From positions 1 through 33,295 of the forward strand of contig JACCZX010000113.1 in NCBI GenBank assembly GCA_013695705.1: DNA of 33,295 bases, in the 5' to 3' direction. Shown here in pieces: positions 9,028 to 16,103 of the stretch; position 1 is the first letter of the stretch; the number at the start of each line of letters is the position of its first letter. Made by a program: the position numbers and the translations under genes. The DNA is from Burkholderiaceae bacterium (GTDB lineage: Bacteria; Pseudomonadota; Gammaproteobacteria; Burkholderiales; Burkholderiaceae_F). Below the pieces are notes generated by a model, which made no database searches, was not told where the DNA came from, and was given only the letters and a program-made list of their open reading frames with translations.

Positions 9028-9850
9028 GTTCGACGGCATCGCCCACCTGTAGTGGCGCACCGGCGCCGTGTGCGATTACAGCATTTACACCAAACGTAAT
9101 CCCGCCGGCCTGCGAGTTGTCGCGATAGGTCGCCAAAGTGTCGCCCGGTTCGAACCCCGTGGCGCCGGTTATCAGATCCACATTGGGCACCGCACAGCGC
9201 ACGCATGGGCTGGCAACCTGCAGCCGCGCGCTGCCAACGGTGATGTGATCCACAAAATCCTCTTCGTGGGCATCGACGCCGTCAAGCACGACGTTCGGTC
9301 GGAAGCGCTCGATGGTTACGGGTGCTTGCCCTTTTGCCGTCAGCCGGCTGTTAAGACTCACAAGTGATGCGTTTGACAAAATAAGCAGTGCAAACGCATC
9401 AGCAAACTTGTACGGCGCCGCGATTACACCGGTGTACTTGCGATTCGAAACACGGCGCGTTTGCGGATCGAAGCGCATCAGGCGGCATCGCAGTCCGAGA
9501 AACTCGGAGAACCACGCGTCGGCCAGCGCCCCTTGTTCCACAGCATTGATCCGATCGTTCCATACTTGAATTTCGTACACGTCGCCTTCGGAATCGAACG
9601 GCAGGTCGAGTTGCAGCATCCCTGGAGCCTTAAGCCGCAGCGAATCTGCAGTCAGTCGAGTTTCGATCTGAACCATTTTCGGTAGTTCGCGTTGGCTCTG
9701 GAATTTGCTGTCTGCATCGACGACAACCCATTCACGATCGCCGATGCCGTTGACCTCGAGTCCGGTAAGCGCGAGCGTCGCGGCTGCCACGCTGAAGCCG
9801 CGGCAGCCCTTGATCGGATATGCCCACAGCTCACGAATGAACGCGCCCAT
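9011..9850 (-). CDS. MOSC domain protein (YcbX/mARC-like)
   Basis: The 279 residues comprise an N-terminal MOSC beta-barrel domain (MGAFIRELWAYPIKGCRGF, then GDREWVVVDADSKFQSQRE) and a C-terminal MOSC domain. MOSC proteins bind the molybdenum cofactor. The cysteine segment VASPCVRCAVPNVDLITG includes the position of the Mo-ligand cysteine of YcbX and mARC, which reduce N-hydroxylated compounds. RFRPNVVLDG is also conserved. There is no fused ferredoxin domain, which YcbX has, so an external electron donor would be needed. It starts 10 bases after ychF in the same direction and its 3' end overlaps the DUF418 gene. Confidence 0.88.
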
Positions 9851-9860
9851 GGACTGTCGG

Positions 9861-10964
9861 CTACACGTTGAAGCGAAAATGCATCACGTCGCCGTCGCGC
9901 ACAACGTAATCCTTTCCTTCGAGTCGCATCTTGCCCGCATCCTTGGCGCCGCCCTCGCCCTTGAGTTTGACGTAATCCTCGAAGGCGATCGTCTCCGCGC
10001 GTATAAATCCTTTTTCGAAATCGGTGTGAATCACGCCCGCTGCCTGCGGCGCGGTGGAACCGGTAATCACGGTCCAGGCGCGCACTTCCTTCGGCCCGGC
10101 GGTGAAGTACGTAAGCAAACCAAGCAAGGTGTAACCGGCGCGAATCACCCGGTTCAACCCCGGCTCCTGCATTCCCATGTCCGCCAGAAAAATCGCCATG
10201 TCCTCCTCGGCTAGATCAGCAATTTCCGCTTCGATTTTTGCGCAGGCGGCCACCACAGGCGCGTTCTCTTTTGCCGCGTGATCGCGAACTTGATCGAGCA
10301 GTGGATTGTTCTCGAAGCCGTGCTCCTCGACATTGGCAACATACATCGTCGGCTTGTCGGTCAGCAGGAATAGCGGACGAATGATTGCGCGCTCCTCTGG
10401 ATAAAGATCGACGCTGCGCACTGGGCGTGCCTGATTGAGCACCGGCAGGATTTTTTCAAGCGCGTCGACCAGGCGCCGGGCCTCTTTCGCTTCCAGACCC
10501 TGGCCCGATTTCGCCACCTTGATGTTCTTCGCAAGCTGTTTGTCCACAGTGGCCAGATCGGCCAGCGCGAGCTCGGTGTTGATGACGTCGATGTCGGATA
10601 TCGGATCGATTTTGCCCGCTACGTGCACGACGTTCGGATCTTCGAAACAACGCACAATGTGCGCAATCGCGTCGCACTCGCGAATGTTGGCAAGGAACTG
10701 ATTGCCAAGCCCTTCGCCTTTGCTGGCGCCCGCAACCAACCCGGCGATGTCGACGAACTCCACCGCGGCCGGGATGACTTTATCGGGCTTCGCAATCGCA
10801 GCGAGCGCGCGCAGGCGCAGGTCGGGAACTTCGACGATGCCGACGTTGGGCTCGATGGTGCAGAACGGATAATTCTCCGCAGCGATGCCCGCCTTGGTGA
10901 GCGCGTTGAACAGCGTTGACTTGCCCACGTTCGGAAGTCCGACGATGCCACATTTGACTGCCAT
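9861..10964 (-). CDS. ychF: Redox-regulated ATPase YchF (OBG family)
   Basis: YchF (human OLA1) is a ribosome-associated P-loop ATPase of the TRAFAC class. The 367 residues are slightly longer than the usual 363. G1 is [14 protein letters not shown] (residues 8-21), followed by [14 protein letters not shown] and [17 protein letters not shown]. In place of the guanine-specific NKxD there is ANVEE, the ATP-preferring motif typical of YchF. The C-terminal TGS domain begins near [13 protein letters not shown]. The gene is divergent from the GNAT gene across a 41-base gap with a perfect 13-base palindrome. Confidence 0.96.
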   Translation of the reverse strand: MAVKCGIVGLPNVGKSTLFNALTKAGIAAENYPFCTIEPNVGIVEVPDLRLRALAAIAKPDKVIPAAVEFVDIAGLVAGASKGEGLGNQFLANIRECDAIAHIVRCFEDPNVVHVAGKIDPISDIDVINTELALADLATVDKQLAKNIKVAKSGQGLEAKEARRLVDALEKILPVLNQARPVRSVDLYPEERAIIRPLFLLTDKPTMYVANVEEHGFENNPLLDQVRDHAAKENAPVVAACAKIEAEIADLAEEDMAIFLADMGMQEPGLNRVIRAGYTLLGLLTYFTAGPKEVRAWTVITGSTAPQAAGVIHTDFEKGFIRAETIAFEDYVKLKGEGGAKDAGKMRLEGKDYVVRDGDVMHFRFNV

Positions 10965-10987
10965 CAGTTACTTTTGGATTATGAAAG

Positions 10988-11000
10988 TGCGATTATCGCA
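10988..11000. promoter_or_regulatory. 13-base perfect palindrome between ychF and the GNAT gene
   Basis: TGCGAT-T-ATCGCA fills part of the 41-base divergent spacer, 6 bases before the GNAT ATG and 24 bases from the ychF ATG. It could be an operator or a chance palindrome. Confidence 0.3.
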
Positions 11001-11005
11001 AGCCT

Positions 11006-11479
11006 ATGACGATCACCCTAAAAGAAGTCACGCGCGAAACTTTGCGCACGATATGCAAACTCGATGCCGGCGATGGCGCGACGCAGGTGGCGCCGAACGC
11101 GGTGTCCATCGCCGAGGCGTCCTTCTACAACGAAGCGTGGTTCCGCGCGATCTACAACGATGAAACCCCCGTCGGTTTCGTGATGCTGTACGACCCAACA
11201 CTGGCGGAAAAACCGGAAGAGCCGCACTTCTTTCTATGGCGGCTGATGATTGACCAGACATATCAGCGCAAAGGCTTGGGCCGCACCGCCGTCAAGTTGC
11301 TGATCGACCACGTACGCGCCCGCCCCGGCGCCGAAAAACTGCTGGTGTCGCACATGAGCACGGTCGATGAGCTCGGACGCTTTTACGGCTCGCTAGGCTT
11401 CGTTTACACCGGCGCGGAAGACGACGGCGAAAAGGTGATGGCGCTCGAGCTGCAACCGCTAGCGCGTATGCAGCCGTAA
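11006..11479 (+). CDS. GNAT family N-acetyltransferase
   Basis: The 157 residues form one acetyl-CoA-dependent acetyltransferase domain. The sequence runs VGFVMLYDP, FFLWRLMIDQTYQRKGLGRTAVKLL (acetyl-CoA-binding motif QRKGLG), then SHMSTVDELGRFYGSLGF, where the last part is the GNAT motif B region. The LWRLMID strand followed by QRKGLG resembles diamine/spermine acetyltransferases of the BltD type, but the substrate is not determinable from sequence alone. It is a single-gene unit, divergent from ychF. Its last 21 bases overlap the end of pth on the other strand. Confidence 0.88.
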   Translation: MTITLKEVTRETLRTICKLDAGDGATQVAPNAVSIAEASFYNEAWFRAIYNDETPVGFVMLYDPTLAEKPEEPHFFLWRLMIDQTYQRKGLGRTAVKLLIDHVRARPGAEKLLVSHMSTVDELGRFYGSLGFVYTGAEDDGEKVMALELQPLARMQP

Positions 11480-12061
11480 CATCGCGGCCTCGTAGTTGCC
11501 GTCCACCAGCAGATCGACAATCGCTTCGCCGCGCTCAATCGATTGATCGATCGCCGACTGCTCTTCCTTGCGCGGCGGATGCAGCACAAAATCACCGACG
11601 TCTTGCTCGATTTGTAGCGCGCGAGGATGACCGATGCCGATGCGCAGGCGCCAAAATTCCGGCGTCGACAGTCGCGCCTGAGTGTCTTTGAGGCCGTTGT
11701 GTCCGGCGGTGCCGCCGCCGAGCTTCAGCTTGACCACCCCCGGCTGCAAATCGAGTTCATCATGCGCGATCATGATTTGCGTTGGCAGGATTTTGTAGTA
11801 AAGCGCCAGCGCGACGACCGCCTGCCCCGACCGATTGACGTAAGTAGAGGGCTTCAGCAGCCACAGTTCGCTGCCGGCGACGCGAGCTCGTGCAACGTCA
11901 CCGTGGAATTTTCGTTCGCTTGAAAAGCGCGCGCCGCAACGCCGCGCGACGGAATCGACGTACCAGAAGCCGGCATTGTGCCGTGTCGATTCATATTCGG
12001 TACCCGTGTTACCGAGGCCGACGATCAGACGAATGCGGTTTACGTGTTGAACAGATTCCAT
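11459..12061 (-). CDS. pth: Peptidyl-tRNA hydrolase
   Basis: Pth releases tRNA from peptidyl-tRNAs that drop off ribosomes. The 200 residues match the family. The N-terminal motif IRLIVGLGNTGTEYE leads into the catalytic His28 in STRHNAGFW. The catalytic aspartate is in MIAHDELDL and GGGTAGHNGLKD is the tRNA-acceptor loop. ATG 12061 is the only usable start before the conserved core. It stands only 3 bases after the T-run of the rplY terminator, so there is no room for a Shine-Dalgarno sequence (see findings). The gene ends overlapping the convergent GNAT gene. Confidence 0.96.
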   Translation of the reverse strand: MESVQHVNRIRLIVGLGNTGTEYESTRHNAGFWYVDSVARRCGARFSSERKFHGDVARARVAGSELWLLKPSTYVNRSGQAVVALALYYKILPTQIMIAHDELDLQPGVVKLKLGGGTAGHNGLKDTQARLSTPEFWRLRIGIGHPRALQIEQDVGDFVLHPPRKEEQSAIDQSIERGEAIVDLLVDGNYEAAMLRLHTR

Positions 12062-12064
12062 GCG

Positions 12065-12097
12065 AAAAAAAGCCCGCTGCAGTTAGTGGCAGCGGGC
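12065..12097 (-). terminator. Rho-independent terminator after rplY, abutting the pth start
   Basis: A perfect 9-bp stem, GCCCGCTGC (12072-12080) with GCAGCGGGC (12089-12097), has an 8-base loop. On the minus strand it is followed by seven T (12071-12065). It begins 26 bases after the rplY stop and ends 3 bases before the pth ATG. Confidence 0.9.
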
Positions 12098-12123
12098 GTG
12101 ATTGTGCTGCAGCGTTTGGTCTC

Positions 12124-12840
12124 TTACTTCTTCTTGTCCTTGTCTGTCTTGTCGCCGCCTTTGCCGCCCTTGTCTGTCTTGCCGGCAGGTGGTGCACCCT
12201 CTGCCGCCGGCGCTTTTTGGGCACTCGCCGGTACGTCGGCCGCCGCCGGTGCTACTGCAACCACTTCCTCCACCACCTCTTCGCCGCGCACGGTCACTGC
12301 CACGACAACCGGGTTCTCCTTACCCTTCAACAGCGGTGCCACACCGTCAGGCATCTTGATGTCGCGCACGCGCACCGTGTCGTTGACACCCAACCCCGAC
12401 AAGTCGATCGCAATGTATTCGGGCAGATCCTTGGGCAGGCATGCGATCGCCACCTCCGACATTACGTGGCTGATTAGCACGCCGTCGGTTTTGGCCGCGG
12501 GAGAACTTTCCTGTCCCGAAAAATGCAATGGCACGCGCATGTGCAGCTTCTGATCCTCGGCGACACGCTGAAAATCGATATGCATCACCTGCAATTTGTA
12601 AGGGTGCATCTGGAACGCACGCAGCAACACCCGCTCGCTCGCGCCGTCGAGCTCCATGTCGAGGATCGACGCGTGAAACCGCTCTTTGCGCAGCGCGTGG
12701 TAAAGCGGGTTATGTTCGACTTCGATCGCCTGCGCATCGCCTTTTCCACCGTACAACACGCCGGGGACCTTGCCCGCGTGACGCAGACGGCGGCTCGCAC
12801 CCGTGCCCTGCGATTCTCGTTTATTTGCAACTACTTTCAT
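12124..12840 (-). CDS. rplY: 50S ribosomal protein bL25 (Ctc/general stress form)
   Basis: bL25 binds 5S rRNA. This is the long, two-domain Ctc-type protein: N-terminal 5S-binding domain (MKVVANKRESQGTGASRRLR, then GKVPGVLYGG), and a C-terminal domain from about 95 on (VPLHFSGQESSPAAK, GVLISHVMSEV, CLPKDLPEYIAIDLSGL). The open frame continues upstream to 12879, but ATG 12840 has an AGGAG seven bases upstream and begins exactly where the family begins, giving 238 residues. The C-terminal tail is low-complexity, first Ala/Pro-rich and then Gly/Lys/Asp-rich, ending DKTDKDKKK. It follows prs on the same strand and ends in a strong terminator. Confidence 0.96.
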   Translation of the reverse strand: MKVVANKRESQGTGASRRLRHAGKVPGVLYGGKGDAQAIEVEHNPLYHALRKERFHASILDMELDGASERVLLRAFQMHPYKLQVMHIDFQRVAEDQKLHMRVPLHFSGQESSPAAKTDGVLISHVMSEVAIACLPKDLPEYIAIDLSGLGVNDTVRVRDIKMPDGVAPLLKGKENPVVVAVTVRGEEVVEEVVAVAPAAADVPASAQKAPAAEGAPPAGKTDKGGKGGDKTDKDKKK

Positions 12841-12908
12841 TTGATGCTCCTGTTTAAGCAGCGGACCGCGACCAGCCATCGCTGCAGTTACTTCTCACAA
12901 CTTCCTCA

Positions 12909-13871
12909 TTACTCGATGAACAAACTGCTCACCGAGTCTTCGCGCGCAATGCGCGAGATCGTTTCACCCAAGAGTGCCGCACACGACAGCATTCGTATTT
13001 TCTTGCATCCGAGCGCCGCTTCTGTCAGCGGAATCGTATCGGTAACCACCAGTTCGTCGAGCACCGAGTTCGCGATGCGCTCGACCGCCGGGCCCGAAAG
13101 TACAGGGTGGGTAGCGTAGGCCATTACACGCTGCGCACCTGCATTACGCAAGGCTTGCGCAGCCTGGCACAGAGTGTTGGCGGTGTCGACCATGTCATCC
13201 ATGATGACGCAATTGCGGCCGTCGACTTCGCCGATGATGTTCATCACCTCGGCAACGTTGGCGCGCGGCCTCCGTTTGTCAATGATCGCCAGATCGGCTT
13301 CGGCTGTCTTGGCGATCGCGCGCGCCCGCACCACGCCGCCGATATCGGGCGATACAACGACGAGCTTGTCGAAATTGTGTTTCCACAGGTCGCCCAGCAG
13401 GATCGGTGCGGCGTAAATGTTGTCCACCGGGATATCGAAAAATCCCTGTATCTGATCGGCGTGCAGATCCATCACAAGCACACGGTTGACACCTACCACC
13501 TGCAGCATGTTAGCGACGACCTTGGCGCTGATAGCGACGCGCGCACTGCGCGGTCTGCGGTCTTGCCGCGCGTAACCAAAATACGGAATCGCCGCAGTAA
13601 TGCGCCCGGCTGATGCGCGCTTCAGCGCATCGGCCATGATCAACAGCTCCATTAAATTGTCATTGGTCGGTACGCACGTTGATTGCAGGACGAACACATC
13701 CTTACCGCGCACGTTCTCGAACAGCTCCACCATCACTTCGCCGTCCGAGAAGCGTGAAACCTGCGCTTTTCCCAGACGAATATTCAAATGTTGCGCGACC
13801 GCGCTCGCCAGGCGCGGATTTGCGTTGCCTGTGAACACCATCAGGTTGTCGGGAACAATTTGAACCATCAC
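12909..13871 (-). CDS. prs: Ribose-phosphate pyrophosphokinase
   Basis: Prs makes PRPP from ribose-5-phosphate and ATP, feeding purine, pyrimidine, histidine, tryptophan and NAD synthesis. The 320 residues match class I PRPP synthases. Visible motifs are [19 protein letters not shown], the ATP/metal region [34 protein letters not shown] and the PRPP-binding loop [13 protein letters not shown]. The start is ATG 13871, followed by a second [14 protein letters not shown] is also a possible start. It lies 24 bases downstream of tRNA-Gln on the same strand, with no obvious promoter between them, so tRNA-Gln, prs and rplY are probably one transcript. Confidence 0.97.
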   Translation of the reverse strand: MMVQIVPDNLMVFTGNANPRLASAVAQHLNIRLGKAQVSRFSDGEVMVELFENVRGKDVFVLQSTCVPTNDNLMELLIMADALKRASAGRITAAIPYFGYARQDRRPRSARVAISAKVVANMLQVVGVNRVLVMDLHADQIQGFFDIPVDNIYAAPILLGDLWKHNFDKLVVVSPDIGGVVRARAIAKTAEADLAIIDKRRPRANVAEVMNIIGEVDGRNCVIMDDMVDTANTLCQAAQALRNAGAQRVMAYATHPVLSGPAVERIANSVLDELVVTDTIPLTEAALGCKKIRMLSCAALLGETISRIAREDSVSSLFIE

Positions 13872-13895
13872 TCTGGCGCCGGCGACTTTGAATTC

Positions 13896-13972
13896 TGGCT
13901 GGGGAGGAAGGATTCGAACCTTCGAATGCCGGAATCAAAATCCGGTGCCTTAACCAGCTTGGCGACTCCCCA
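13896..13972 (-). tRNA. tRNA-Gln (anticodon UUG)
   Basis: The minus strand folds as a cloverleaf of 77 bases including an encoded CCA (13898-13896). The acceptor stem is TGGGGAG (13972-13966) paired with CTCCCCA (13906-13900), with a G discriminator. The anticodon stem CCGGA/TCCGG encloses TTTTGAT, so the anticodon is TTG, reading CAA (Gln). The T arm contains GGTTCGAATCC. The gene lies between ispE and prs, its usual position in betaproteobacteria. Confidence 0.97.
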
Positions 13973-14019
13973 AAACTAATACTTTGCTCTGCAACCCCGC
14001 TACATCTGATGCATCACCA

Positions 14020-14886
14020 CTACCACACCGAAAGCGGATGCTCATTTAATCCACGTGCGGCCCAACATGACCAATGCGGCGACGTGCCTGCAATTGCCAG
14101 CTCCGCCTTTTCCTTATTCGGCGTCGCCGCAAATACCGCCGAACCCGAACCTGTCATGCGCGCTGCGCCGGAGCGCTGCAGATGCTCGATCGCTTCTTCG
14201 ATGGCGGGGTAGCGGCGCCGGGCGACGGGTTCCAGGTCGTTGACGCCTAACGAGAAGATTGCGCGGTCGCCAGCCGATTGCGCGGCTGTAAAGATGTGGG
14301 GCGCCATTTTCGTGGCTTTGGAATGCAGTGTCAAACTTGGATCGTTGAAGACGTCGCGCGTTGAAACGTGAACGCGCGGCCAAATTATGGCAAACCATGC
14401 GGGTGGCAGTTCAAAGGTAGTCAGCCGCTCGCCGATTCCTTCCGCGTAAGCGTTGTGTCCGTGCAGAAAAAATGGCACGTCAGCCCCGAGCGTAAGCCCG
14501 ATAGCGCTGAGTTCCGCGCGCGGCAGATGCAGATCCCACAGCCGGTTAAGCGCGATCAACGTGGTTGCTGCGTCCGACGAGCCGCCGCCCATGCCGCTGC
14601 CCGCCGGAATTCGCTTGGCGACGCCGATGGTGACGCCAAGCGTGGTGCCGGAAACCTGCTTCAGCGCGACCGCGGCGCGCACGGCCAGATCCGCGTCGGC
14701 GTTGCCGATCAGATCACCCACGCGCTCGATCGCACCATCGAGCCGACACTCGAAATCGAGCAAGTCTGCGAGATCGATCAACGCGTAGGCGGTTTGTAGC
14801 TCGTGATAGCCGTCGGCGCGACGGCCGGTCACGTGCAGGAACAAATTCAATTTGGCAGGAGCCGGCAGCGCGAGCAGTAACTGCAT
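14020..14886 (-). CDS. ispE: 4-diphosphocytidyl-2-C-methyl-D-erythritol kinase
   Basis: IspE phosphorylates CDP-methylerythritol in the MEP isoprenoid pathway. This 288-residue GHMP kinase shows the N-terminal PAPAKLNLFLHVTGRRADGYHEL (key part AKLNLFLHV and DGYHEL), the ATP-binding loop IPAGSGMGGGSSDAATTL and the C-terminal GHMP motif ARMTGSGSAVFA. It is followed by tRNA-Gln after 47 bases. In many relatives it directly follows lolB; here a methyltransferase gene lies between them. Confidence 0.96.
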   Translation of the reverse strand: MQLLLALPAPAKLNLFLHVTGRRADGYHELQTAYALIDLADLLDFECRLDGAIERVGDLIGNADADLAVRAAVALKQVSGTTLGVTIGVAKRIPAGSGMGGGSSDAATTLIALNRLWDLHLPRAELSAIGLTLGADVPFFLHGHNAYAEGIGERLTTFELPPAWFAIIWPRVHVSTRDVFNDPSLTLHSKATKMAPHIFTAAQSAGDRAIFSLGVNDLEPVARRRYPAIEEAIEHLQRSGAARMTGSGSAVFAATPNKEKAELAIAGTSPHWSCWAARGLNEHPLSVW

Positions 14887-14903
14887 CGCTCCATTCTATG
14901 GGC

Positions 14904-15482
14904 TCAGGTACGCGCCGGTATCGTCCACAAATAAATGGTGCTGCGCCCGACCTCGCGCGTGGTTTCGGCTTTCCAGTCGCCCATGTGAAAGTCATGCGAC
15001 ACAAGCCGGGTGCCTGGTTTCAGTTCCTTCAACAGGCGCGGCCGCAGCTTCAAATTGACGCTCGGCAGCAGGTACATTGTGACCACGCTAGCGGGACTGA
15101 AGTCGAAATCGAACACATCGCCCACTTCGAACCGCGTCAGTTCCGTAACACGCGATCGGTTGGCGTTCTCTTTCGCCTCTTTGACTCGCTCAGGATTTAA
15201 ATCGACACCGACACCGCGGCAGCCAAAGCGGGATGCAGCGCGCACGACTATGCGGCCATCGCCGCAGCCTAGGTCATACACCGTATCGGATTTGCCCACT
15301 TTTGCCAGATCCAGCATCGCGTCGACCACCGCGATGGGAGTTGGCACGTACGGCACATCAAGCGGGCGCGCGATTTCGTCCAGTGCCTGTGCATTGACGG
15401 TGCCAGCGAATCCAGCGAGCGGCACAGCTCGCGTCAGCATCAGCGCAACAGAGCTGCGCAAGACCTCACGACGGGTTTTCAT
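14904..15482 (-). CDS. SAM-dependent methyltransferase with Tat-like signal peptide
   Basis: The start is ATG 15482, which has a GGAG eight bases upstream; the frame also opens at 15524 inside lolB. The 192 residues begin MKTRREVLRSSVALML, with twin arginines at 4-5, then a hydrophobic stretch to GTVNAQA, a likely signal-peptidase site near residue 33. A class I SAM-binding fold follows: TVYDLGCGDGRIVVRAA (motif I), RGVGVDLNPERVKEAKE (motif II), FEVGDVFDFDFSPASVV, then YLLPSVNLKLRPRLLKEL. The acceptor is unknown. A SAM enzyme sent to the periplasm would be odd, because SAM is cytoplasmic; the N-terminus may instead be a membrane anchor. It lies between lolB and ispE and is probably co-transcribed with them. 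Confidence 0.8.
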   Translation of the reverse strand: MKTRREVLRSSVALMLTRAVPLAGFAGTVNAQALDEIARPLDVPYVPTPIAVVDAMLDLAKVGKSDTVYDLGCGDGRIVVRAASRFGCRGVGVDLNPERVKEAKENANRSRVTELTRFEVGDVFDFDFSPASVVTMYLLPSVNLKLRPRLLKELKPGTRLVSHDFHMGDWKAETTREVGRSTIYLWTIPART

Positions 15483-15507
15483 CGGACCATCTCCAAGCAA
15501 TGTGGGA

Positions 15508-16095
15508 TCAGCCAGCGGGCTCATCGACTACCAGACGCAACGTTACCGCAGGTGCATTTGCGATTGCCGCTCGCTCTAGCACCAAGCGGCGGGGCCGCGC
15601 GATGTGTTCGAAATATTCCGGCAGACGAATCGTCCAGCCGTCTTGCTCGATCAGCACGACGCGCCCGCCGTCACGGTCGACGCGCGCGATGCGCTCGGGC
15701 GAGGGGCGGCCTTCGATCCAGTCGGCCAGTCCAGCTACCGGCAGCGGCCACCCGAGCAACTGCTCGGTGATTGCGTCGGCGTCGGGTCCACGCACTTCGT
15801 GCATCTGAGCACCGGTCGCGCGTGCGCCGCCCGGCTCGACCTCGACCCGGGCAACCGTGGTACCCAGCGGCGAACCAAGCTCCAGCACTTGTCGCCGCCC
15901 ACGAATCTCGAGGTTGAAGCGGCCGGAGACGTTTTCGCGCTGGGTGCCAGAGGTGGTAGTAACGGAAAAGCGGCCGGTGAACGCGCGGTCGGGAAGCGTT
16001 ACGCCTGGCGTAGCGCAGGCAGAGAGAATTGCAGAAACAAACGCGGCGAGCAAACATGCGCGCACGCGCTGCACCGACGACATCGACCGCATCAA
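15508..16095 (-). CDS. lolB: Outer-membrane lipoprotein receptor LolB
   Basis: LolB takes lipoproteins from periplasmic LolA and inserts them into the outer membrane, and is itself a lipoprotein. The 195 residues begin with a signal peptide ending in the lipobox LSAC (Cys27). The LolB domain follows, with FTGRFSVTT, SGRFNLEIRGRRQVLELGSPLG, LLGWPLPVAGLADWIEGRP and GWTIRLPEYFE. It starts 8 bases after the stop of the TPR lipoprotein gene, typical of the tpr-lolB-ispE operon of betaproteobacteria. ATG 16092 is an equally possible start. Confidence 0.93.
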   Translation of the reverse strand: MMRSMSSVQRVRACLLAAFVSAILSACATPGVTLPDRAFTGRFSVTTTSGTQRENVSGRFNLEIRGRRQVLELGSPLGTTVARVEVEPGGARATGAQMHEVRGPDADAITEQLLGWPLPVAGLADWIEGRPSPERIARVDRDGGRVVLIEQDGWTIRLPEYFEHIARPRRLVLERAAIANAPAVTLRLVVDEPAG

Positions 16096-16103
16096 CGAAT
16101 CAA

